Assembly: GCF_000381005.1 (NCBI RefSeq)
Contig: NZ_KB908397.1
Location: forward strand, 1-49,048
Direction of reading: 5' to 3'
Length of the DNA stretch: 49,048 nt
Origin: Selenomonas bovis DSM 23594
GTDB lineage: Bacteria; Bacillota; Negativicutes; Selenomonadales; Selenomonadaceae
The stretch's first letter is position 1. The number at the start of each line of letters is the position of its first letter. Below the pieces are notes generated by a model. It was given only the letters and a program-made list of their open reading frames with translations. It was not told where the DNA came from and made no database searches. This document shows, one piece after another, positions 7,538 through 17,228 of this stretch. A program made the position numbers and the translations under genes.

Positions 7538-7826
7538 GAAATGCATCGGCTGCGGCCGCTGCGCGGACGTCTGTCCCGGCAATCTCCTCGTCATCGAGGC
7601 GGGCCGGGCCCGCCTGCGCGACGCGCGCGACTGCTGGGGCTGCACGGCCTGCGTCAAGGCGTGCCCGCGCGCGGCGATCTTCTACACGCTCGAGGCGTCG
7701 CTCGGCGGCGCGGGCGGCAGGCTCTACGCCGAGAACAGCCGCGACACGCTCACCTGGGTGCTGCGCCTCGCGGACGGCGAGGAACAGCGCATCGCGGTCA
7801 ATAAGAAGCAGGCGAATGATTACTGA
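7515..7826 (+). CDS. aprB: APS reductase beta-subunit-like ferredoxin, two 4Fe-4S clusters
   Basis: This 103-residue protein has two cluster motifs: C10, C13, C16, C20 and C40, C43, C46, C50, each ending in CP. A non-cluster C-terminal tail of about 50 residues follows. It overlaps the end of the flavoprotein gene by 23 nt, so the two are almost certainly translated together and form a complex in which this subunit passes electrons to the FAD. Dissimilatory AprB is about 150 residues with a longer tail, so this is a short version. The electron donor is not visible here. Confidence 0.82.
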   Translation: MSIRLETEKCIGCGRCADVCPGNLLVIEAGRARLRDARDCWGCTACVKACPRAAIFYTLEASLGGAGGRLYAENSRDTLTWVLRLADGEEQRIAVNKKQANDY

Positions 7827-7846
7827 ACAACTGAGGAATCGTAAGC

Positions 7847-7880
7847 TCCGACAGCGGGACACAGATTTTGCGCTGCCGGA
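7847..7880 (+). other. Hairpin in the aprB-cysD gap
   Basis: TCCG and CAGCG (7847-7856) pair with CGCTG and CGGA (7871-7880) around one mismatch. It lies in a 121-bp gap inside the sulfur operon with no T-run or promoter that I can see. Its role is unknown; it may adjust cysDN expression. Confidence 0.35.
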
Positions 7881-7947
7881 CACGAAAGACACGCGCGGGC
7901 CGCACGGGAGCGGACGCGCGCAGACTACCATCAGGGAGAGAGAAGAT

Positions 7948-8856
7948 ATGGGAAATTTATCGCATCTCGATGCGCTTGAGGCAGAGGCCATCTACATCAT
8001 CCGCGAGGTGGCGGCTGAGGCGGAGAAGCCGGTGATGCTCTATTCCATCGGCAAGGACAGCACGGTCATGATGCACCTCGCGCTCAAGGCGTTCTATCCG
8101 GAGAAACCGCCGTTTCCGTTCCTGCACATCAACACGACGTGGAAGTTCCACGAGATGATCGCGTTCCGTGACGCGCAGGCGAAAAAGTACGGTCTCACGA
8201 TGCTCGAGTACAAGAACGAGGAGGGCATCCGCGAGGGCATCAACCCCTTCGACCACGGTGCGTCCTACACCGATATCATGAAGACGCAGGCGCTCAAGCA
8301 GGCGTTGACGAAGTACGGTTTCACGGCGGCGTTCGGCGGCGGGCGGCGCGACGAGGAGAAATCCCGCGCGAAGGAACGCGTGTTCTCGTTCCGCAACGCG
8401 GCGCAGGCCTGGGATCCGAAGAACCAGCGCCCGGAGATGTGGAAGCTCTACAACGCGGAGCTCCACAAGGGGGAGAGCATCCGCGTATTTCCGCTCTCGA
8501 ATTGGACGGAGAAGGATATCTGGCAGTACATCCGCCGCGAGCAGCTCGAAATCGTCTCGCTCTATTTTGCCAAGGAACGTCCCTGCATCGAGCGCGACGG
8601 CAACATCATCATGGTGGATGATGACCGCATCGTCAAGAAGCTGCACCTGCGGCCCGAGGACATCCAGCAGAGGAAGATCAGGTTCCGTACGCTCGGCTGC
8701 TATCCGCTCACGGGCGGTGTCGAGTCGGACGCCGATACGCTGGACGCCATCGTCGAGGAGACGCTCGGCGCCGTGGAGTCCGAGCGCACGAGCCGCGTCA
8801 TCGACCATGAGGGAGCCGGCAGCATGGAGCGCCGGAAACGGGAGGGCTATTTCTGA
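7948..8856 (+). CDS. cysD: Sulfate adenylyltransferase subunit 2 CysD
   Basis: CysD makes APS from ATP and sulfate together with the GTPase CysN. It belongs to the PP-loop ATP pyrophosphatase family, and the loop is SIGKDS at 33-38. [14 protein letters not shown]-like sequence ([20 protein letters not shown]) near the C-terminus is the CysD signature. The start at 7948 has AGGGAGAG upstream and gives 302 residues, the E. coli length. The longer frame from 7816 adds a low-quality arginine-rich leader and is rejected. The stop overlaps the cysN start by one base. Confidence 0.95.
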   Translation: MGNLSHLDALEAEAIYIIREVAAEAEKPVMLYSIGKDSTVMMHLALKAFYPEKPPFPFLHINTTWKFHEMIAFRDAQAKKYGLTMLEYKNEEGIREGINPFDHGASYTDIMKTQALKQALTKYGFTAAFGGGRRDEEKSRAKERVFSFRNAAQAWDPKNQRPEMWKLYNAELHKGESIRVFPLSNWTEKDIWQYIRREQLEIVSLYFAKERPCIERDGNIIMVDDDRIVKKLHLRPEDIQQRKIRFRTLGCYPLTGGVESDADTLDAIVEETLGAVESERTSRVIDHEGAGSMERRKREGYF

Positions 8857-10496
8857 TGAACGATTTACTGAAATTTATCACCTGCGGCAGCGTGGACGAC
8901 GGCAAGTCCACGCTCATCGGCCATCTGCTCTACGATGCGAAGCTCATCTATGCCGATCAGAAAGAGGCGCTGCTGCTCGACTCGAAGGTCGGCAGCCGCG
9001 GCGGCGCCATCGACTACTCCCTGCTGCTCGACGGCCTGCTCGCGGAGCGCGAGCAGGGCATCACGATCGATGTCGCCTACCGCTATTTCACGACGGACCG
9101 GCGCAGCTTCATCTGCGCTGACACGCCGGGGCATGAGGAGTATACGCGCAACATGGCCTGCGGCGCGTCATTCGCGGATCTCGCCATCATCCTCGTGGAC
9201 GCTTCGAAGGGCGTGCTCACACAGACGCGCCGCCACGCGCGCATCTGCGCGCTCATGGGCATCCGCTATTTCGTCTTCGCCGTGAACAAGATGGACCTCA
9301 TCGGCTACGACGAGGCGCAGTTCCGCGCCATCGAGGTGGAGATCGGCGCGCTCCGGCAGGAGCTCGGGCTCGAGAGCGTCCGCATCATCCCGGTTTCAGC
9401 GACGGAGGGCGACAATATCACGAAGCGCTCTGACCGCATGCCATGGTATGACGGTGAGGTCCTCCAGGAATATCTCGAGACGGTCGACGTCACGGCGGGG
9501 GCCGCCGCGGAGAAAGGGTTCTACCTCCCCGTGCAGCGCGTCTGCCGTCCGAACCAGTCGTTCCGCGGTTTCGCGGGGCAGATTGAGAGCGGTAGCGTCG
9601 CCGTCGGCGATACGGTGACGGCCCTGCCGAGCGGCGAGCAGGCGGAGGTCACGCATATCTTTGTCGCGGATCACGAGGAGAAGCGTGCCAGCGTCGGCCA
9701 GCCCGTCACGCTGCAGCTCAGCCGCGAGGTCGATGTCTCGCGCGGCTGCGTGCTCGAGCGGGAGAGTGGACTAAGCCTCGCTGACGCGTTCGAGGCGGAG
9801 ATTCTCTGGATGGACGATGTGCCGCTCACTGTGGGGAAGAATTTCCTCATAAAGCTCGGCACGAAGAAGATCCCCGGCATCCTTTCCGGCATCGCGTACC
9901 GTACCGACATCCATACGGGCGAGCACGAGCCGGCGGAGCGTCTCGAAAAGAACGAGATCGCGCATGTGACGATTGCCGTTACGGAGCCCATCGTGCTCGG
10001 ATTGTTCGATGAGCACCGCACGCAGGGTGAGCTCCTGCTCATCGACCGCATCACGAACAACACGGCGGCCTGCGGCGTCGTGCGCAGCATCGGCGCCGCG
10101 GAGGACGCGGCGCGTGTCTACGCGACGCCCGCGATGCGCAGCGCGCTCAACTGGCAGAAGCCGCTCGTCACTGTGTTCCGTCCCGGCGCGGACGGCACGA
10201 CGGCGCGCGCCGTCGCGGAGGCGGAATACCGCCTCGTGCAGAGCGGCCGTCACACGTACCTCTACGCGCCGGCGGCGGGCGAGGACTACGCGCGCACGGC
10301 AGCGCACCTCGCGGCGGCGGGCGTCATCGTGCTGCTCGTCCTCGGCGCTGACGCGCCGCGCCTCGACCTCCCGGAGGCAAGAGAGTGGAGCGCGCTCGCG
10401 CCCGCAGGCGAGCAGACGGCGCAGGCCATTGCCGCGCGGCTGCTCCAGGAGACACTGCTCGATGCCGCGTTCGCGCCGGGGCAGTGGGTGATTTGA
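8856..10496 (+). CDS. cysN: Sulfate adenylyltransferase subunit 1 CysN with a degenerate CysC-like tail
   Basis: Residues 1 to about 425 are a complete CysN GTPase, with G1 loop GSVDDGKST (11-19), DTPGHEEYTRNM and NKMD, followed by the beta-barrel domains. The remaining 120 residues (about 428-546) resemble the APS kinase domain of CysNC fusions. NWQKPLVTVF aligns with the QKPAVLWFTG entry strand, SGRHTYLY (463-470) with GRHTYLLDGD, and AAGVIVLLVLGAD (487-499) with DAGLIVLVAFISP. The P-loop GLSGSGKS is replaced by RPGADGTT (442-449), and the part holding the DGDNVR site is shortened. Kinase activity is therefore very unlikely. This makes sense beside an APS-using reductase. The stop codon abuts a small palindromic repeat. 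Confidence 0.93.
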   Translation: MNDLLKFITCGSVDDGKSTLIGHLLYDAKLIYADQKEALLLDSKVGSRGGAIDYSLLLDGLLAEREQGITIDVAYRYFTTDRRSFICADTPGHEEYTRNMACGASFADLAIILVDASKGVLTQTRRHARICALMGIRYFVFAVNKMDLIGYDEAQFRAIEVEIGALRQELGLESVRIIPVSATEGDNITKRSDRMPWYDGEVLQEYLETVDVTAGAAAEKGFYLPVQRVCRPNQSFRGFAGQIESGSVAVGDTVTALPSGEQAEVTHIFVADHEEKRASVGQPVTLQLSREVDVSRGCVLERESGLSLADAFEAEILWMDDVPLTVGKNFLIKLGTKKIPGILSGIAYRTDIHTGEHEPAERLEKNEIAHVTIAVTEPIVLGLFDEHRTQGELLLIDRITNNTAACGVVRSIGAAEDAARVYATPAMRSALNWQKPLVTVFRPGADGTTARAVAEAEYRLVQSGRHTYLYAPAAGEDYARTAAHLAAAGVIVLLVLGADAPRLDLPEAREWSALAPAGEQTAQAIAARLLQETLLDAAFAPGQWVI

Positions 10497-10524
10497 GGAA
10501 CCGCTGAATTAATCAGTGGTTCCT
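10496..10524. repeat. Short AGGAACC...GGTTCCT palindromic repeat
   Basis: AGGAACCGCTGA (10496-10507) and TCAGTGGTTCCT (10513-10524) are inverted copies, with one G/A difference, around ATTAA. The arms match the ends of the 159-bp element at 39700-39858, so this looks like the same element with its interior deleted. It begins inside the cysN stop codon and could also serve as a weak 3'-end hairpin. Confidence 0.6.
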
Positions 10525-10540
10525 TAAGCTATGACGGAGG

Positions 10541-10569
10541 TTGCATTTTCCGCGCGCGTGTGCTAAGAT
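10541..10569 (+). promoter_or_regulatory. Promoter of the valS T-box leader
   Basis: TTGCAT (10541-10546), a 17-bp spacer and TAAGAT (10564-10569). It lies just upstream of the T-box and makes valS independent of the sulfur operon. Confidence 0.7.
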
Positions 10570-10589
10570 AGCTCACATAATAGCTCATA

Positions 10590-10813
10590 TCATGGAAAGA
10601 CGAAGAGGAAGAGGAGTAGCTGCCGGATGTCAGCAGAGAGAGGGCGGTCGGTGCAAGCCCCCGGCAGGATGGCAGCGAAGTCGCTTCTGAGTCGCCCGGG
10701 GGAGGCGTGCGCGTTACCTCGGGCCGCGGCCGCGGCGTTAGAGCGAAGAGCAGCAAGTTAGGTGGTACCACGGAAGCAGGCGCTTTCGTCCTTCGGGACG
10801 GAGGCGCTTTTTT
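10590..10813 (+). promoter_or_regulatory. T-box leader (valine) controlling valS
   Basis: The conserved T-box sequence GGTGGTACCACGG is at 10761-10773. In stem I the specifier region reads GAA-GTC-GCTTCTGAG, giving a GUC (Val) specifier at 10680-10682; distal features (AGAGAG, GGTCGGTG) are also visible. Uncharged tRNA-Val would stabilise the antiterminator and allow valS transcription. The specifier agrees with the downstream gene. Confidence 0.93.
10784..10813 (+). terminator. T-box terminator of valS
   Basis: GCGCTTTCGTCC and GGACGGAGGCGC form a 12-bp stem with loop TTCG, followed by six T residues (10808-10813). The T-box antiterminator competes with this stem. Confidence 0.85.
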
Positions 10814-10869
10814 CATGGGTCACGAGATTTTGCGGGCGTGCCCCGCGATGGTTTAGAGGAGTATCCGAT

Positions 10870-13542
10870 ATGGCAGAGACGAAAGAAACGAACATCCCGA
10901 AGGTCTATGATCCGCAGTCGTTCGAGAAGAAATGGTATCAGTTCTGGGAGGAGCATAAATTCTTCCACGCGGAGGTCGACAAGAGCAAGAAGCCGTACAG
11001 CATGGTCATCCCGCCGCCGAATGTCACGGGCCAGCTGCACATGGGCCACGCGCTCGATAATACGTTGCAGGATATCCTCATCCGCTACCACCGCATGCAG
11101 GGCTACAACACGGTGTGGATCCCGGGCTGCGACCACGCGGGCATCGCGACGCAGGCCAAGGTCGAGGGAAAGCTGCGCGAGGAGGGCACGAATCGTTACG
11201 AGCTCGGCCGCGAGAAGTTCCTCGAGCGCGTCTGGGACTGGAAGGAGAAGTTCGGCAGCCGCATCATGTTCCAGCTGCGCTCCCTCGGCTCCTCGCTCGA
11301 CTGGGATCGCGAGCGCTTCACGATGGACGAGGGCTGCAGCCGCGCCGTGCGCGAGGTGTTCGTGAGCCTCTATGAAAAGGGACTCATCTATCAGGGCACG
11401 CGCATCACGAACTGGTGCCCGTCCTGCAATACGGCGATCTCGGACATCGAGGTGGAGCACGAGACGGAAAAGGGGCATCTCTGGCATCTGCGCTACGCCG
11501 TCGAGGGCGAGCCGGGCCGCTACGTCGAGATTGCGACGACGCGTCCGGAGACGATGTTCGGCGATACGGGCGTCGCGGTGCATCCAGACGATGAGCGCTA
11601 CAAGGATTTCGTCGGCAAGACGCTCATCCTACCGATCGTCGGCCGCCGCATCCCGCTCTTTGCCGATGAATATGTCGACAAGGCGTTCGGCACGGGCGCG
11701 GTCAAGGTCACGCCTGCGCACGATCCGAACGACTTCGAGATGGGGCAGCGTCACCACCTCGAGGAGATCAAGGTCATCGGCAATACGGGCAAGATGCTCG
11801 AGGGTGCCGGGAAATACGCGGGCATGGATCGCTATGAATGCCGCAAGGCGCTCGTCAAGGAGCTCGAGGAGACGGGCGTCCTCGTCTCCGTCGAGGAGCA
11901 TGAGCACGCCGTCGGTCACTGCTCGCGCTGCCATTCGACGATCGAGCCGCTCGTCTCCAAGCAGTGGTTCGTCAAGATGGAGGGCCTCGCGAAGCCCGCC
12001 ATCGAGGCGGTGAAGGACGGACGCATCCAGTTCGTGCCGGAGCGCTTCACGAAGATTTACTGCAACTGGCTCGAGAACATCCGCGACTGGTGCATCTCGC
12101 GCCAGCTCTGGTGGGGCCATCGCATCCCCGCCTGGTACTGCGACGACTGCGGCGAGACGAGCGTCTCGCGCACGGATCTCACGGTGTGCCCGCACTGCGG
12201 GAGCCATCATATCCATCAGGACGAGGATGTGCTCGACACCTGGTTCAGCTCGGGCCTCTGGCCGTTCGAGACGTTCGGCTGGCCGGACAAGACGCCGGAG
12301 CTCGCGCAGTTCTATCCGACGGCGACGCTCGTGACGGGCTACGACATCATCTTTTTCTGGGTGGCGCGCATGGTCATGATGGGGCTGGAGTTCGGCAAGG
12401 ACATCCCGTTCCATCACGTTTTCATCCACGGCCTCGTGCGCGACAGCCAGGGCCGTAAGATGAGTAAGTCCCTCGGCAACGGCATCGACCCCGTCGAGGT
12501 CATCGAGAAGTACGGCGCCGATACCCTGCGCTTCATGCTCATCACGGGCAACACGCCGGGCAACGATATGCGCTTCTACTGGGAGCGCGTCGAGAGCGCG
12601 CGCAATTTCGCGAACAAGATCTGGAACGCGTCGCGCTACATCCTCATGAACCTCGAGGGCTTCGATCGCTCGTTCCGCCCGGAGGAGGCGGACTATACGC
12701 TCGCGGACCGCTGGATTCTCTCACGTTTCGCGCGCACGGAGCAGGGCGTCACGGAGAGCCTCGACAAGTTCGAGCTCGGCGAGGCGGGCCGCATGATCTA
12801 CGAGTTCCTCTGGAATGAGTTCTGCGACTGGTACATCGAGCTCACAAAGGCGCGCCTCTACGACAAGGAGAATGTGCGCGCGAAGAACACGGCGCTCTAT
12901 GTGCTCTCCTATGTCCTCGAGAACACGCTGCGTCTGCTGCATCCCTTCATGCCGTTCCTCACGGAGGAAATCTGGCAGAAGGTGCCGCATGACACGCGGT
13001 TCCCGAGCATCATGATCGCCGACTGGCCGAAGGGGGACGCGGGCCTCATCCACGATGAAGTCGAGGCGCAGATGACGGCCATCATGGAGACAATCAAGAC
13101 CGTCCGCAACCTGCGTGCCGAGGTTGGCGCGGCACCTGGGAAGAAGAGTGAGGTCATCCTCGGCTTCACGGACGAGGCGCTGCGTCCCGTCTTCGCGGCG
13201 CATGAAAGCTACCTCCAGGCGCTTGCGGCCGCGGAGCCCGTGACGCTGCTCGCCGCTGGTGCGGCTAAGCCGGAGAACGCCATGGCGGGCGTTGTCGGCG
13301 GCGTGGAGATCTACCTGCCGCTCAAGGGTCTCATCGACGTGGAGAAGGAGACGGCGCGCCTCACGAAGGAGCGCGAGAAACTCCAAAAGGAAATCAAGCG
13401 CCTGACGGGCAAGCTCAGCAACGAGGGCTTCCTCAAGAAGGCGCCGGCGGCCGTCGTCGCCGGGGAGCGCGAGAAGCTCGCAGGCTATGAGGAAAAGGAG
13501 AAATCCCTCGAGGCACGTCTCGCAGATCTCGCGAAGCTTTGA
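10870..13542 (+). CDS. valS: Valyl-tRNA synthetase
   Basis: This class I synthetase of 890 residues charges tRNA-Val. [14 protein letters not shown] carries the HIGH-type motif (HMGH at 57-60) and [10 protein letters not shown] carries KMSKS (530-534). A large editing domain (CP1) lies between them. The C-terminal region from about 830 is a charged coiled coil (arm), as usual for ValRS. The start at 10870 follows AGAGGAG and excludes the frame extension into the terminator. folC begins 13 nt after the stop, so the two are probably cotranscribed. Confidence 0.97.
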   Translation: MAETKETNIPKVYDPQSFEKKWYQFWEEHKFFHAEVDKSKKPYSMVIPPPNVTGQLHMGHALDNTLQDILIRYHRMQGYNTVWIPGCDHAGIATQAKVEGKLREEGTNRYELGREKFLERVWDWKEKFGSRIMFQLRSLGSSLDWDRERFTMDEGCSRAVREVFVSLYEKGLIYQGTRITNWCPSCNTAISDIEVEHETEKGHLWHLRYAVEGEPGRYVEIATTRPETMFGDTGVAVHPDDERYKDFVGKTLILPIVGRRIPLFADEYVDKAFGTGAVKVTPAHDPNDFEMGQRHHLEEIKVIGNTGKMLEGAGKYAGMDRYECRKALVKELEETGVLVSVEEHEHAVGHCSRCHSTIEPLVSKQWFVKMEGLAKPAIEAVKDGRIQFVPERFTKIYCNWLENIRDWCISRQLWWGHRIPAWYCDDCGETSVSRTDLTVCPHCGSHHIHQDEDVLDTWFSSGLWPFETFGWPDKTPELAQFYPTATLVTGYDIIFFWVARMVMMGLEFGKDIPFHHVFIHGLVRDSQGRKMSKSLGNGIDPVEVIEKYGADTLRFMLITGNTPGNDMRFYWERVESARNFANKIWNASRYILMNLEGFDRSFRPEEADYTLADRWILSRFARTEQGVTESLDKFELGEAGRMIYEFLWNEFCDWYIELTKARLYDKENVRAKNTALYVLSYVLENTLRLLHPFMPFLTEEIWQKVPHDTRFPSIMIADWPKGDAGLIHDEVEAQMTAIMETIKTVRNLRAEVGAAPGKKSEVILGFTDEALRPVFAAHESYLQALAAAEPVTLLAAGAAKPENAMAGVVGGVEIYLPLKGLIDVEKETARLTKEREKLQKEIKRLTGKLSNEGFLKKAPAAVVAGEREKLAGYEEKEKSLEARLADLAKL

Positions 13543-13555
13543 TGGAGGAGCGCAG

Positions 13556-14887
13556 ATGAACTATCAGGAAGCATTGGCCTATCTCGACGGGCTCAATGTC
13601 TTTGGCGTGCGCCTCGGGCTTTCCCGCATCAAGCGCCTGCTCTCGCTCCTCGGCAATCCGCAGGACAAGTACCGCACAGTCCATGTGACGGGAACGAACG
13701 GCAAGGGCTCCGTCTCCGCCATGCTCGCGGGCATCCTCCAGAAGGCGACCATCCACACGGGTCTCTATATCTCGCCGCATCTCGTCTCCTACACGGAGCG
13801 CATGCAGGTGGACGGCCAGCCCATCAGCGAGGAGGACTTCGCCGAGGCCATCTCCGCTGTGCGCGTCTTCATCGAGCAGATGCTCGCGGAGGGCGAGGAG
13901 TGCCCGACGCAGTTCGAGGCGCTCACAGCCGCTGCCTTTTACTATTTCGCCGCGCACAAGGTCGAGTATGCCGTCATCGAGGTTGGCCTCGGCGGCCTGC
14001 TCGACTCGACGAACGTCATCACGCCGGAGGTCTCGGTCATCACGAATGTCGCGTTCGAGCACGCGAAGCTCTGCGGCGGCACGCTCGCGGGCATCGCGCA
14101 CCACAAGGCGGGCATCATCAAGGACGGCGTTCCCGTCGTCACGGCGGCGGAGGGCATGCCGCTTGCCATCCTGCGGGAGGCGGCGGAGCAGCACGCCGCG
14201 GATATCTTCGTCGAGGGAGAGGACTTCTCGGTCAGGGGCGGCGCGTTTTCGCCGCGCGGGCAGTCGTTTTCTTTCTCTTCGCCGCTGCTCGGCGTGGACG
14301 GCGCGCCCTATGAGCTCCATCTGCTCGGCGCGCACCAGGTGAAAAACGCGGGCGTCGCCATCATGACGGCCTATCTGCTGCACAACATCGAGCCGCGCAT
14401 CACGGAGCCGGTCGTGCGCGAGGCGCTGCGCCTCGTGACCTGGCCCGGCCGGTTCGAGTATCTCGAGGTGCCGTCAGAGGGGGGCGCGGGCGTGCAGCCC
14501 GTCCTCATCGACGGCGCGCACAACCCCGCGGGCATGGAGGTGCTGCGGCAGAGCCTCGACGCGTATTTCCCGGGGCAGCCGCGCGTGCTGTTGCTCGGCA
14601 TCCTGCACGACAAAGACATCGACAAGATGCTCCGGGCACTCGTGCGGCCGGAGGATCTCATCGTCATGACGCCGCCGCAGTCTGACCGCGCGGAGAAAGC
14701 GCGCGTGCTGGCGGAGGAGGCGGCGCAGTACGCGCGAAGCGTCGCGTACCGCGAGGACAACGTAGAGGCGCTCGCCCTCGCGCTTTCTCTGGCGCAGGAG
14801 GGCCGTCTGCTCGTTGTAGCGGGCTCGCTCTATCTCATCGGCGGCCTGCGCCAGCTGCTGCTCGGAAAGGAGGATTCCCATGCCTGA
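13556..14887 (+). CDS. folC: Bifunctional folylpolyglutamate/dihydrofolate synthase
   Basis: FolC adds glutamate to dihydropteroate and folates with ATP. GTNGKGS (46-52) is the P-loop, and YISPHLVSYTERMQVDG is the family's folate-binding segment. VGLGGLLDSTNVI and LIDGAHNPAGMEVL are the other signatures. The length of 443 residues is normal. ATG 13556 follows GGAGGAG. It is downstream of valS, a common Firmicute order, and overlaps the next gene by 8 nt. Confidence 0.94.
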   Translation: MNYQEALAYLDGLNVFGVRLGLSRIKRLLSLLGNPQDKYRTVHVTGTNGKGSVSAMLAGILQKATIHTGLYISPHLVSYTERMQVDGQPISEEDFAEAISAVRVFIEQMLAEGEECPTQFEALTAAAFYYFAAHKVEYAVIEVGLGGLLDSTNVITPEVSVITNVAFEHAKLCGGTLAGIAHHKAGIIKDGVPVVTAAEGMPLAILREAAEQHAADIFVEGEDFSVRGGAFSPRGQSFSFSSPLLGVDGAPYELHLLGAHQVKNAGVAIMTAYLLHNIEPRITEPVVREALRLVTWPGRFEYLEVPSEGGAGVQPVLIDGAHNPAGMEVLRQSLDAYFPGQPRVLLLGILHDKDIDKMLRALVRPEDLIVMTPPQSDRAEKARVLAEEAAQYARSVAYREDNVEALALALSLAQEGRLLVVAGSLYLIGGLRQLLLGKEDSHA

Positions 14888-16373
14888 TACGCATGGCAAG
14901 GAAGCAATCACGCAAGCGGAAGCGCGTGTGCTCGAAGATCTCAGAGCCAAGCGCCGTGCCCGGCAGTTCGACCGTTGGCTGGGCTGGGCCATCGTGGCCG
15001 TGGGCTTTGCGCTCGCGCTCTCCCCGGGGGCGGCGACGGCAGCGCTGCTCGTCGGCAGCGCGCTGACGCTCTGGCGGCTGCGCGCAGACCCCGCGATGCA
15101 TTTTCGAAGGCTGCCCTTCGACATCCCCGTGCTGATCTTCGCCGGCTTCGGCGCGGCGTCCATCCTCGTCTCACCGGACCCTGCGTTCAGCTTTTACAAC
15201 TACTACAACCTCGTCGGCGTCTATCTGCTCATGTATTTCTTCATCGGGCAGAACCTCCGCACGGGCAGGGAGCTCAAGCTGCTCATCGTCTCGTTGGCGG
15301 CCTCCGCGCTGCTCTGCGTGCTCTACGGCTTCTACCAGTTCGCCTTCGGCATCGATACGAGCGCGATGAAATGGGTGGACGGCGAGGCGTTCCCCGAGCT
15401 GCGCAAGCGCGTCTTTTCCACCTGGGAGAACCCGAATATCTTCGCTGGCTATCTCGATGTCATGATGTGTCTCGTGTTCGGCGTATTCCTCCGCGTGAAG
15501 GCGCGCGGCCAGCGGCTCGTGCTGGCGCTTGCGCTGCTCGCGCTCGCCGCGTGCCTCGCCATGACGTATGCGCGCGGCGCATGCCTGGCCATCGCGGCGG
15601 TGTTCCTGGCCTACGGCGCGCTGCGCGACTGGCGCGTGCTCGTTGCCTGCGTGCTCGTGGGCGGCGGTATCCTCGCGCTCGACCCCGCGCTGCTCGAGCG
15701 GATGACCTCGGTCTTCACGCGGCTCGACACCTCGTCTGAGATGCGCCTCGCGTTCTGGGAGAGTACGGTCGCCATGATTGCCGACCACCCATTCCTCGGC
15801 ATCGGCTGGGGGGCGTACTGGATGGTGTATCCGCTCTACGATTTCTACATGCAGGGCGCGGCGGGTACGACCATCAAGATCGTGCATGCGCACAACATGT
15901 ATCTGAACTACGCGGCGGAGATCGGCATCATCGGCGCGCTCGCGTTTTTCTGGTTCTTTTTCGGCACGCTGGTGACGGCACTGCGCACGCGCTTCCTCAC
16001 GCCGGAGGAGATCGAGCGGGAGGCGCAGGCGGGGCGCGCGCCGCAGCCGACGGATCTCTCGCCGGAGAGCGGCATCGACGAGGAACTGCGCGCCGTCCAC
16101 GAGAGCATCGCGGTGAGGACGGAGGCGCCCGCCTGGAACTGGGCGGCGTTTCGCGCTGAGGTATCGCACTGGGAGGAGCGCCGCCTCGCGTCCGGCTTCG
16201 CGCTCGGCATCGGCTTGGCGCTTGTGTCCATCGCCCTCAACGGTCTCACGGATGACCTGCTCTTCAATATCCCGTCCTCCATGCTCATGTGGATGCTGGC
16301 CGCCGCAGCCGCGAGCCTTTCCTTCGTGAGCAAGCAGGAGCAGGCAGCGACGAGAAAGGAGCAGCAGACATGA
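14880..16373 (+). CDS. O-antigen ligase family membrane protein
   Basis: The 497-residue protein has about ten to twelve hydrophobic segments and a large loop around residues 285-330 containing HPFLGIGWGAYW and IVHAHNMYLNYAAEIGIIG. That is the Wzy_C/WaaL pattern, in which the His of the HAHNMYLN segment is important. A soluble insert of about 80 residues (about 375-450, rich in E, R and P) precedes the last two membrane segments. Its substrate could be lipopolysaccharide O-antigen or another surface glycan; no glycan biosynthesis genes are nearby. It sits between folC and rex with 4-8 nt overlaps, which suggests cotranscription rather than shared function. Confidence 0.82.
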   Translation: MPDTHGKEAITQAEARVLEDLRAKRRARQFDRWLGWAIVAVGFALALSPGAATAALLVGSALTLWRLRADPAMHFRRLPFDIPVLIFAGFGAASILVSPDPAFSFYNYYNLVGVYLLMYFFIGQNLRTGRELKLLIVSLAASALLCVLYGFYQFAFGIDTSAMKWVDGEAFPELRKRVFSTWENPNIFAGYLDVMMCLVFGVFLRVKARGQRLVLALALLALAACLAMTYARGACLAIAAVFLAYGALRDWRVLVACVLVGGGILALDPALLERMTSVFTRLDTSSEMRLAFWESTVAMIADHPFLGIGWGAYWMVYPLYDFYMQGAAGTTIKIVHAHNMYLNYAAEIGIIGALAFFWFFFGTLVTALRTRFLTPEEIEREAQAGRAPQPTDLSPESGIDEELRAVHESIAVRTEAPAWNWAAFRAEVSHWEERRLASGFALGIGLALVSIALNGLTDDLLFNIPSSMLMWMLAAAAASLSFVSKQEQAATRKEQQT

Positions 16374-17008
16374 CCACCACGAAACGCACATCCCTGATTT
16401 CCAAGGCGACCATCGACCGTCTGCCGCTCTATTTCCGCACGCTGCGTCTCGTGCAGGACGAGGGCATCGACGTCATTTCCTCCGATGAACTCGGGCGGCG
16501 CCTCGGCATCACGCCGGAGCAGATCCGCAAGGATCTCGCCTCCTTCGGCCAGTTCGGCAAGAAGGGCGTCGGCTACTATGTCAACGAGCTCAAGCACAAT
16601 GTTGGCGGCATCCTCGGTCTCGACAACCATTGGAACATCGCTGTCATCGGCATCGGCCATCTCGGCGCCGCACTCGCGAACTATCAGAACTTCGTCTCGC
16701 TGGGCTTCAATCTCGTCGCGCTCTTCGACCAGGATCCGAAGGTTATCGGCACGGTGCAGAACCATGTCAAGGTGGAAGATGTGCGCGAGCTCGCCCAGAT
16801 TGTGCGCGAGCGCCATGTGGACATCGGCATCATCGCCGTGCCGGCGGCTTTCGCACAGGAGGTCGCCGACCAGCTCGTCACCGCGGGCGTCAAGGGCATC
16901 TGGAACTTCGCGCCCATCAAGATGCAGGTGCCGGACTCCATGCACATCGTCAATGAGGATCTGTCCATCGGCCTGAGCAGGCTTTCGTATTACATCACGC
17001 GCAGGTGA
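16370..17008 (+). CDS. rex: Redox-sensing transcriptional repressor Rex
   Basis: Rex senses the NADH/NAD ratio and represses fermentative and respiratory genes when NADH is low. The N-terminal winged helix (about 8-80) contains SSDELGRRLGITPEQIRKDL and SFGQFGKKGVGY. The Rossmann domain has VIGIGHLG, and the C-terminus is a domain-swapping helix. Its 212 residues match the family. ATG overlaps the preceding stop (ATGA), with AGAAAGGAG upstream. It is followed by a terminator and then by the propionate cluster, which is a plausible Rex target, though I see no clear Rex operator in the 220-bp gap. Confidence 0.96.
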   Translation: MTTTKRTSLISKATIDRLPLYFRTLRLVQDEGIDVISSDELGRRLGITPEQIRKDLASFGQFGKKGVGYYVNELKHNVGGILGLDNHWNIAVIGIGHLGAALANYQNFVSLGFNLVALFDQDPKVIGTVQNHVKVEDVRELAQIVRERHVDIGIIAVPAAFAQEVADQLVTAGVKGIWNFAPIKMQVPDSMHIVNEDLSIGLSRLSYYITRR

Positions 17009-17070
17009 AAGCGTGTATTGTTAACGCGCTGTTCTTCCGTAATTGACTTAAAAATAATATAAAATATGAC

Positions 17071-17102
17071 AAAAGCCGTCTGAGCAATCTTGACGGCTTT
17101 TT
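17071..17102 (+). terminator. Terminator after rex
   Basis: AAAAGCCGTC (17071-17080) pairs with GACGGCTTTT (17092-17101), ending in a five-T run. It closes the valS-folC-rex unit. The following AT-rich stretch up to 17228 must hold the promoter for the propionate genes, but no hexamer pair there is convincing. Confidence 0.85.
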
Positions 17103-17228
17103 CTATGTGTGATATTCTAAGGCATGGGATATAAATGACGCATGGTGGTATGATAAATCATAGTTATTTCATATAGCTGCGATAACGAAGAGTTATACTA
17201 CATGCAAGTTTCACAAGGGGGATTTCTG

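Noticed and set aside
7841-7862. CCG-ACAG-CGG hairpin before cysD as a third copy of the sulfur leader hairpin
   Set aside because: Only the small inner stem and loop resemble it. The outer CAGG/CCTG stem, internal loop and overlapping terminator are absent.
17009-17228. Rex operator upstream of the propionate cluster
   Set aside because: TTGTTAAC occurs near 17018, but the second half of the TTGTTAA-N4-TTAACAA-type palindrome is missing.
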